From Balanoglossus misakiensis (taxonomy: Eukaryota; Hemichordata), in assembly GCA_040954595.2 (NCBI GenBank), contig CM082577.2, forward strand, positions 17,794,001-17,858,000: a DNA stretch of 64,000 nucleotides, in the 5' to 3' direction. The first letter of the stretch is position 1. Each line of letters starts with the position of its first letter. A model generated the notes under the pieces. That model did no database searches, was not told where the DNA came from, and worked only from the letters and a program-made list of their open reading frames with translations. Below are positions 58,401-64,000 of this stretch, piece by piece. Both the position numbers and the translations under genes were made by a program.

Positions 58401-58838
58401 TTGTTAAATTCCTTGAAAGTGGTGGAAAGGAAGGTGCTGGCCCATCAGATGAAGTAAGTTCATATTCAGTGCAGCTGGGTTCAAATTCATGACTCAATTT
58501 GCTAACTTTGGTTTCCAAGCCTCTTCATACAGGGGAAGAGGAACATTGTTTTGAAGTTGTTTGAAATGGTGATCGCAATGTCTGAATGATTACTTTTAAA
58601 TTTATCACTTTGGGTTTATATTTTTGGACATCTCTACATATGGGGGGAGAGACTGGCTCTGTATAGGTGATTTGCACCTGTTCCAGTCATCCTATCCTAA
58701 GGAGACATGCTTTGTGTTTGCTGCAGGTGAATAAAATAAATAAAATGAAACTCTTTGTTTTGTTATCAGGATTTAGATGAAATGGAAGAAGATATAGAAG
58801 AGGAAGAGGAAGAAGTAGCGGCAAAGGATGAATTGTAA
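46497..58838 (+). CDS. P4HB: Protein disulfide isomerase, P4HB/PDIA1 type (ten exons, complete)
   Basis: PDI oxidises and shuffles disulfides in the ER lumen and is also the beta subunit of prolyl 4-hydroxylase. Exons: 46497-46647, 52993-53190, 53527-53801, 54380-54484, 55053-55178, 56747-56947, 57498-57618, 57792-57970, 58364-58453, 58770-58838. All have GT-AG borders; the joined frame encodes 504 aa (human 508). Residues 1-20 are a signal peptide (cleavage likely after SVSVLA). Domain a has the active site WCGHCK at about 54-59 and the cis-Pro loop GYPTLKFF. Domains b and b' follow ([26 protein letters not shown]), then the x linker [13 protein letters not shown], domain a' with a second CGHC at 397-400 and SFPTIKFF, an acidic tail, and the retention signal KDEL at 501-504. 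Both active sites are split by introns at the same place, just before the APWCGHC codons, an echo of domain duplication. Intron 1 (6.3 kb) is filled with repeats. Confidence 0.97.
46856..48034. mobile_element. 1.2-kb fold-back transposon with 9-bp target duplication (MULE-like) in PDI intron 1
   Basis: TAATTTAAT at 46847-46855 is repeated at 48035-48043. Inverted arms of about 330 bases face each other (46856 to about 47190, and about 47715 to 48034). Each arm starts with tandem copies of a palindromic word CTATTGACACGCGCGTGTCA, followed by a unique block including AACGGGTAGAAGAACTATGA. Nine-base duplications and long arms suggest a Mutator-like (MULE) fold-back, non-autonomous since the centre has no transposase. 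Confidence 0.8.
50090..50297. mobile_element. TA-flanked MITE, CGCGAAAATAAA family, copy 3
   Basis: The best-preserved member: TA, then CTGTAAAACACTTTATTTTC, and at the right GAAAATAAAGTGTTTTACAG, then TA. The 208-bp unit matches copies at 4424 and 14581. In PDI intron 1. Confidence 0.75.
50580..50932. mobile_element. TTAA-flanked fold-back MITE (piggyBac-like) in PDI intron 1
   Basis: TTAA, then AGGGACAAAGTCTCTCTCGC, is mirrored by GCGAGAGAGAGACTTTGTCC and TTAA at the other end. Inner blocks such as GTTATTCTACATGTGGATAT and ACACACAACTTCCATC also pair, so the 353-bp unit is nearly one hairpin. Confidence 0.75.
50940..52630. repeat. Satellite-like array, 12 units of 143 or 146 bp with higher-order pattern
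   Basis: The word ATGAATATGCAAATTAG recurs at 51021, 51166, 51309, 51455, 51601, 51744, 51890, 52036, 52179, 52325, 52468 and 52614 (spacings 145, 143, 146, 146, 143, 146, 146, 143, 146, 143, 146). Three unit types, told apart by GTGCCCGTACC versus GTGTCCCTACC and by TTGTTGGTAAAAATTC versus TTTTTGGTCAAA, repeat as ABC-ABC and then as a two-unit form. Every unit carries ATGCAAAT, a perfect octamer, and most carry ACTACATGTAC. No coding capacity. Confidence 0.92.
53817..53940. repeat. Candidate MITE-like unit with TTAACCC ends beside PDI exon 3
   Basis: AATTAACCCTGAGTGCCAG at the left and GTTAATGGGTTAAA at the right form short imperfect inverted ends in intron 3, with an internal repeat of CGAGTG. 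Similar to, but not the same as, the TTAACCCTTTCACC family. Confidence 0.35.
55844..56454. mobile_element. 611-bp TTAA-flanked MITE (piggyBac-like), copy 2
   Basis: Same length and ends as 37154-37764, in PDI intron 5, and also TTAA-bounded. The 26-bp palindrome (55997-56022) and the NRF1-type site TGCGCATGCGCA (56057-56068) are intact. The 116-codon minus frame (56082-56432) differs by two residues from copy 1. Confidence 0.85.
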
Positions 58839-60521
58839 TTCTACCACTCTTAGTCTGTTTTTAATTTCTGAGCATTTCATAGAAGACACATTTAGCTCCT
58901 GTATGTTCAACTCTCTTATAAAATATGTTTTAATGAAGAAGTACACCCATTTTAATAAATTGTTCATTATTAGGGAAAAAATAGTCAAATGCTGCAACAG
59001 CAACCACTCCAAATTGTATCCTAAAAAAGAGGATTGTAGATATGCTGGGACTCTCACTTTCAACAAGTGAAAATGATTTGTACAAGTTTTTTTGACATGG
59101 AGGCAAATTTCAGGAATATTAGAGAGATTAAGATGCATGTCTGGTGAACAGATTCAGCAAGTTTCTCCATACACTTATGTTTTCGCGAACACAGTTTCTA
59201 AGAACTGGTTCGAGTTTGATTTGATACACTTTCGGGCAACAAAGGTTCCTTGAACAAAGCAGATGACCTTCAGCAGCTGTATGGTAGATACCATGTACAC
59301 ACCTCTAAGAAGAAAAAAACAGGTTGATCACAACAATGTTGACAGTGCCAGAATTGAAGATTGACAGCAAATGTAAAAACAAACCACCTTTCATTCCAAG
59401 TTGTTTGTAAGTGACAACAAAATTGTGCACTTGTATGCCAGTAAACTGAAATCTGCACAAAATAGAATGCAGACAAATGTGGTGAGCCACAATGAATTAT
59501 GTTCCCACTCTAGGCAATTTTGAGTTCTGTATTACTTAACATGTTGGTATATTGGTGTTTGTAATAAGATTGTTACAATAATTTTGTTTTCAAATTTATA
59601 TGCTTGGGTACGCCTCTTGAATATTTGTGTCCACTGTTAGAGGTTGTGTGTGAAAATACATTGTAAATTGAGAGATCCAGCGTAAGACAATCACTTGAAA
59701 TATTTTATAGTTGTCCATTTTTATTTAAACAAAAAAATTGATGAAAAAGCAAGAATATCAGAATAGTTGTCAGTGTGCAGAAATATTTAATTTAACGTGT
59801 GTAGCCCCATCTCTTATGAGGAACATTTTCAACAGAATCCATATGCAGTTTTGTATGTGAAGAGTATGCCACATGAAGTTGGAATTGTCATACTTTACAA
59901 CCGGTTGTATATTTTTGAACATTTTTCATCCATTCAGAAGGTAGATTTAAGTACACAGAGTTCAATTCATTTTCATTCTGTAAAGGAATGTTTTTGACTC
60001 TGAGATATTATTCATAGTACTTATCAATGTTTGATACAAAGAATTCACTACCCCCATAAATTGCATTAATATTGTACAACTTTGTACCAGAAACGCTGAC
60101 AGAAAAGGCACTCTCATGACGTTTGTGTACTTTTAGGTATTTGACAGGGCACGGGACTTGTCTTCATATTTGAAATCCTGTTTTGCTTCAGTTGATCTAA
60201 TACCAAGGCCATTTTTTGCATACTTAGACTTCTTACCAAAAATTAAATGTCTGACTATGTTGTGAATGTTGGCAGCCGCAAGAAAATCATGCTTTTTGTA
60301 GTGCATTGACCATGCAAATTCCATTTAGGGTGTTGGGTTTTTGAAAATACCCCTCCCCCCCAAAAAAAAAAAAAAAAACACCCAACAACTTCCATTTCCT
60401 ATCAGAACTTTCATCACTTTACACTTGTGTATTGTTTTCAGTCAATATTGTAACATCAACATGGAAATATTTTCTTCAAATATTGATTTGGATGGAAAAT
60501 GATGAAACAATTTAAAATAAA
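58839..60521 (+). other. Likely PDI 3' UTR
   Basis: AT-rich DNA without repeats follows the stop codon. AATAAA occurs early (58954-58959) and again at 60516-60521, the latter followed by a T/G-rich stretch. The message probably uses one or both. An A-run with CCCCCC occurs at about 60352-60378. Confidence 0.4.
60516..60521 (+). terminator. Candidate distal poly(A) signal for PDI
   Basis: AATAAA within TTTAAAATAAAAATAC, followed by TTTCTTTTGGCTGATTTC. The alternative proximal signal is at 58954-58959. Confidence 0.3.
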
Positions 60522-61209
60522 AATACACAAACTGTAATTTCTTTTGGCTGATTTCTTTTAAGTCCTGTGAGCTATAATGGTCCAGGAGACTTCTTCAATC
60601 ATTCCAAGTGCCAGTTTCTGTATATGTTGCGGCAGTATCTCAAAAATGATCCAAAAGCTTTTCTTTGAAGGAAGTCAGTGTGGGCAAAAAAAATGGCTGT
60701 TGGCATGTCTTTTTGCTCTCCAAGTCCACACATTACGTTTACTGAGGGTCAACCACTAATTATATTCAATTAAAATAATGGTGGCGCTCCTTTGCTGTGC
60801 TCCGCAACTCCCTCAAATATCGATCACTCTCTATATTATATTCGCCCCGCTGTGGTGTGGATACGCAAAGAGGTTAGAACACGTATTGCCTGGCCATATT
60901 GTTATGATTGATAGTTTATTTGTATTTTTCTTCCCACACGGTCGTACATGTACAGTACCATGATTCTTTATTGAATAGGCAAGTCATAAACACGAACAAT
61001 ACGGGCAACGGCCTGTGTAGTGGCCATACAGATCGACGCCAGAGATCCGACGCCAGAGACGGACTTCCGCGCAAATAGCGCCCTCAAGTGATGACCTGGT
61101 AGTTGAAATATCATAACCCTACGTGGCTGTTCAGAAATGGCGGAAAGTGAACACATGTGCCTATGCAATAATACGGGTCGAACATGACAACACTAACAGT
61201 TTTTAGAGT
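60522..61209 (+). promoter_or_regulatory. Intergenic and TXNDC11 promoter region
   Basis: The left part shows nothing I can name. From about 61020 CpG density rises (GACGCCAGAGA twice, ACTTCCGCGCAAATAGCGCC), and AATGGCGGAAAGTGAA at about 61135-61150 contains a YY1-type ATGGCGG core about 70 bases before the start codon. No TATA box is seen. Confidence 0.35.
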
Positions 61210-64000
61210 ATGCAATACCTGCAACAGAATCGCAGCCGCTTACTTGGAGTCATGGCGCAACATCCAGAACTTGTTTCTGTGCTTCTTATCTCAGTCTTCA
61301 TGTTCTTTGCCAAAAGAATATCGTACAGGTGGGTGGGCTTATTACATGATGTGTGAATGATCGGCAGTTGTTTCCCTGACGCCCTGTGTTTTTGGGGGGT
61401 GGGGGTGGGGTGCAGGGAAGGGAGGCTTCTACTCTTCAAAGGCATCAGGGCTACAATATTTGCAGCTTTACAGGATAAAAATGTTTTGCAGAAGTGTTCA
61501 TTTTAACGGTGTGGCTCAGGAAAGACTGACAATATGGGATGGGTTCAATGTGTCCGTTTCATCAGATTCTGAATCAGACTCGGACGTCTGAAAGTGCATG
61601 CACTTTTGGTTAATTTATTATATTATCTTTGTTAGCTGCTTTATCTTTGCTTGATCCAGCCAAGATAAGGCAGCTAATGAAGCTGCCAAAATATATTCAT
61701 TAATTTGTCTTTGCAGAAAGGTACAAGATGGATAGATATTAATGCCCCTATTGCTGCCAAATTTTACATGTTTTTTTTTTCACAGTAAAATACTATTAAT
61801 ATATTCCCTATCTTCTAAAATCTTCACCATTAAGCCAAATTACTTGCATTTGCATCAGTTTGTCAGCTCTTGGCGACGCATTCCATGATAGCAGTGTACT
61901 GTTTGTATGGAGGGCAGGCTCATTAAATCGGTGCAGCACCGGTTTAATATATAGCGTGTTCAAATTGCAACATGCAGTCGCAATCGGGCATCGATAAGGT
62001 GTTCATATATACAATATCAGGAAGCTTATTTAGATGGACCAATTTAATTTAGAAAATTAAATCATGAAAATAATGCAAAAACTGGCAGGAAGATTGTCAC
62101 TTTGATTGTCAAACAGCAATGGGAAACACCAGTTAGGATGTACATTGTACAGGCAGAACATAAACCGGAAAACTGCGCGCACTCATCTTTTTCCCATAAG
62201 ATTATATGATAATTGCTAGAAAACAAACTTCTACTATTGTCATTTTCAACATGACGTGATATGTTCATTCATAACTTACCCGGGTACTACAATAAATAAT
62301 GGTTGAAAATTTCAACCTTCCCAACAAAATAATAATTGGTCTTCTGTCAGTCACTTGTTTCATGTCAGCTTTGAATGGTCATAAAAGATTTATCTTGTCG
62401 CTAGCATTTCATGTAGCTTCAATTATTGGTACTGAAATAACGGTATGGATCTCGCACTTTGTGTTTATGAATGAAACGTTTGGGGATAGCAACACAAATG
62501 AAAATAGTTCGGAAATGCGCTCTGATGATCTTATTAGGGCAACTGAACTATGGCGTGATACGTAACAAAACAACCCAGTTTCTAAGATTATAGATATCAA
62601 CCCCTCTCTTTAGTTAGCATGATCGACACACACTTCTTCTCTTTTATCAGCCATTCACCGCAAATATGTTAAAAACTTTCTTTTTCTGGTTTCAGTAATG
62701 CTGGCCACGACAGTGCTGAACCCATAGCAATTTTTGCGGAACATTCTCCTGTAAAAGAATATAAAAATGGAAATATGCAGGAAGTTCAAAAGTTCATACA
62801 AAATTCCACAGCTGAAGTTTATTTCATTATGTACTATGCACCGTGGGATGGCTCATCATTGGAAGCTGTGGAGGAATACGAGACTGCCGCATATGATTTA
62901 TATGGAGAGGTAAATGCTCAACAGACATGCATGTGATCGCGTTTGGCTGGCAAACTGTGGTGTAGGTGTAGCGCCACCAGTGGCAGGAATTGGAACAATC
63001 ATAAGATTTATACCCTACAGTACGATACGCACAAAAGAATACATATATATAAAATGAATGTTCTTTGCACTCGACTATGCTTGTTCCCATTTCTGCCACT
63101 GGTGGCGCTACATCCACACCACAATTCTCCAGCTGACCATGTATGATATGTGAACTCTCCAGTAGTTAGCATATGTCAATTCCATTTTTATCAATAGCAG
63201 GTCTATTGTGCAAAAAGTTTTACACTGTGGCTGTTTACTACTCTAGCTGTATGGAGTGTTTACTTTTGAAATAATGGGGGCAGGTACAGGGTAAGCAATT
63301 ATCAAGTTGTAGATCATGAATGGAATATGGCAATTCAGAGTTGTTAGGGGACAATGCAGACATCAAAATAGAAGTTCAACGCCAAAAACGAGGTACTAGT
63401 AACTACAGACAATTTTGTAGGTACATGTACACTACCTCAAAAACAACCACAAATGACATCCTTGAATGTATTTTACTGTTCATGCAATGATGGAGTTTTC
63501 CCAAATGCCAGATCCAAGCATAGACTTTTGCACATGAATAATATGTATGTAGGAATGGAAAAGATTATAGCCTGTTCAATTTTGATAGCGGGCAGAAGTG
63601 AGAATATTTACCAGTGAACGAGCTATTGATGTAGCAGGGTATGTGACTGCACAAACCCTCAACATTTTGGACACAACTTTCTTTTATTGTTTGAGGCTAT
63701 GGAGCTGCTTCACCAGACTTCAATCAAATTCAACCAAAACTTGCCCAAAGTCTCTGTCATTGCTGTTGCATTTACCGGAGATGTCGAAGTATATCTTTGT
63801 GCGTATCTTTATTGTATGGTAAAGTAGATTTTGGTTGTGTGTTTGTGTGTGGGCATTGCATGCAATACATAATTTTTGTTCGTACAAATTTGTACTTGAC
63901 AGACCATTCTCTTTATGTTGTATACAGGTCACTTTTCTAGCTGTCAACTGTTGGTGGCCAAAAGGTTCTTGCCGCAAAAATGTTCCCTTGAGATTTTATC
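61210..64000 (+). CDS. TXNDC11: TXNDC11-like thioredoxin-domain membrane protein, first three exons (runs off window)
   Basis: TXNDC11 (EFP1) is an ER membrane protein with several thioredoxin-like domains, known to bind DUOX maturation factors and EDEM-type proteins. Exons: 61210-61328, 62696-62909, and 63928 to the window end, with matching phases. The ATG at 61210 follows an in-frame TAG by three bases. Exon 1 gives MAQHPELVSVLLISVFMFF, a membrane anchor at about residues 20-36 that aligns with the human ARQRPEL-anchor region. Exon 2 ends in a thioredoxin fold with YYAPWDGSSLEAVEEYE (D91 where an active-site cysteine would stand). Exon 3 encodes VTFLAVNCWWPKGSCRKN, the hallmark NCWW-G-CR block of this family. 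The human N-terminal low-complexity extension is absent. The remaining exons are outside the window. Confidence 0.88.
62946..63133. repeat. Fold-back element in TXNDC11 intron 2
   Basis: GCTGGCAAACTGTGGTGTAG, then GTAGCGCCACCAGTGGCAG, at the left is mirrored by CTGCCACTGGTGGCGCTAC and CACACCACAATTCTCCAGC at the right. Arms are about 55 bases with an AT-rich loop. The inner box GCGCCACCAGTGGC is itself partly palindromic. Confidence 0.7.

Noticed and set aside
61203-61445. 80-codon minus-strand frame over TXNDC11 exon 1
   Set aside because: Shadow of the coding exon and intron on the other strand.

Overview
This is a stretch of animal nuclear genome. It has spliced genes with clean GT-AG introns of about 0.4 to 6 kb, no operons, a 100-base assembly gap, and about half or more of its length in repeats. 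Gene content and order point to a marine invertebrate, most likely a deuterostome (hemichordate, echinoderm or amphioxus grade). I cannot name the species from sequence alone. The base composition is AT-rich and the word TACATGTA is common in unique and repeated DNA alike.

Four genes are supported by exon-level reconstruction. (1) A Fringe-family glycosyltransferase first exon on the minus strand (17032-17610); no later exon was found. (2) A complete ALYREF/THOC4 mRNA-export adaptor, six coding exons, 253 aa (24173-30139, +). (3) A complete Rho GDP-dissociation inhibitor, five coding exons, 200 aa (35789-40659, +). (4) A complete protein disulfide isomerase (P4HB/PDIA1 type), ten exons, 504 aa, ending in KDEL (46497-58838, +). 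The first three exons of a TXNDC11-like thioredoxin-domain membrane protein (61210 to window end, +) follow. All phases match across every junction and each mature protein is within a few residues of its vertebrate counterpart.

Layout: 1-17 kb is gene-poor and repeat-rich. It holds a CRE/CCAAT promoter-like stretch with a possible small exon near 500, a 239-bp tandem array carrying nuclear-receptor half-sites, fold-back elements, and a tRNA-derived SINE. 17-18 kb holds the Fringe exon. 18-24 kb is intergenic with a complex TCCTTCG-based array. 24-32 kb is ALYREF and its 3' region. 33-42 kb is ARHGDIA, with a likely untranslated first exon near 33.5 kb. 44-46 kb is a G-run terminal-inverted-repeat element. 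46-60 kb is PDI; its 6.3-kb first intron contains a 1.2-kb fold-back transposon and a higher-order 143/146-bp satellite array. 61-64 kb is TXNDC11.

The genes are functionally unrelated (Notch glycosylation, mRNA export, Rho GTPase cycling, oxidative folding in the ER), so they are neighbours by ancestry rather than a pathway. From memory, the order ALYREF-ARHGDIA-P4HB, all in the same orientation, is the same as on human chromosome 17q25.3, where the Fringe gene RFNG also lies on the ALYREF side. This looks like deeply conserved microsynteny and is the most notable gene-level observation. I did not find a novel multi-gene system. The richest unexplained signals are the structured repeats.
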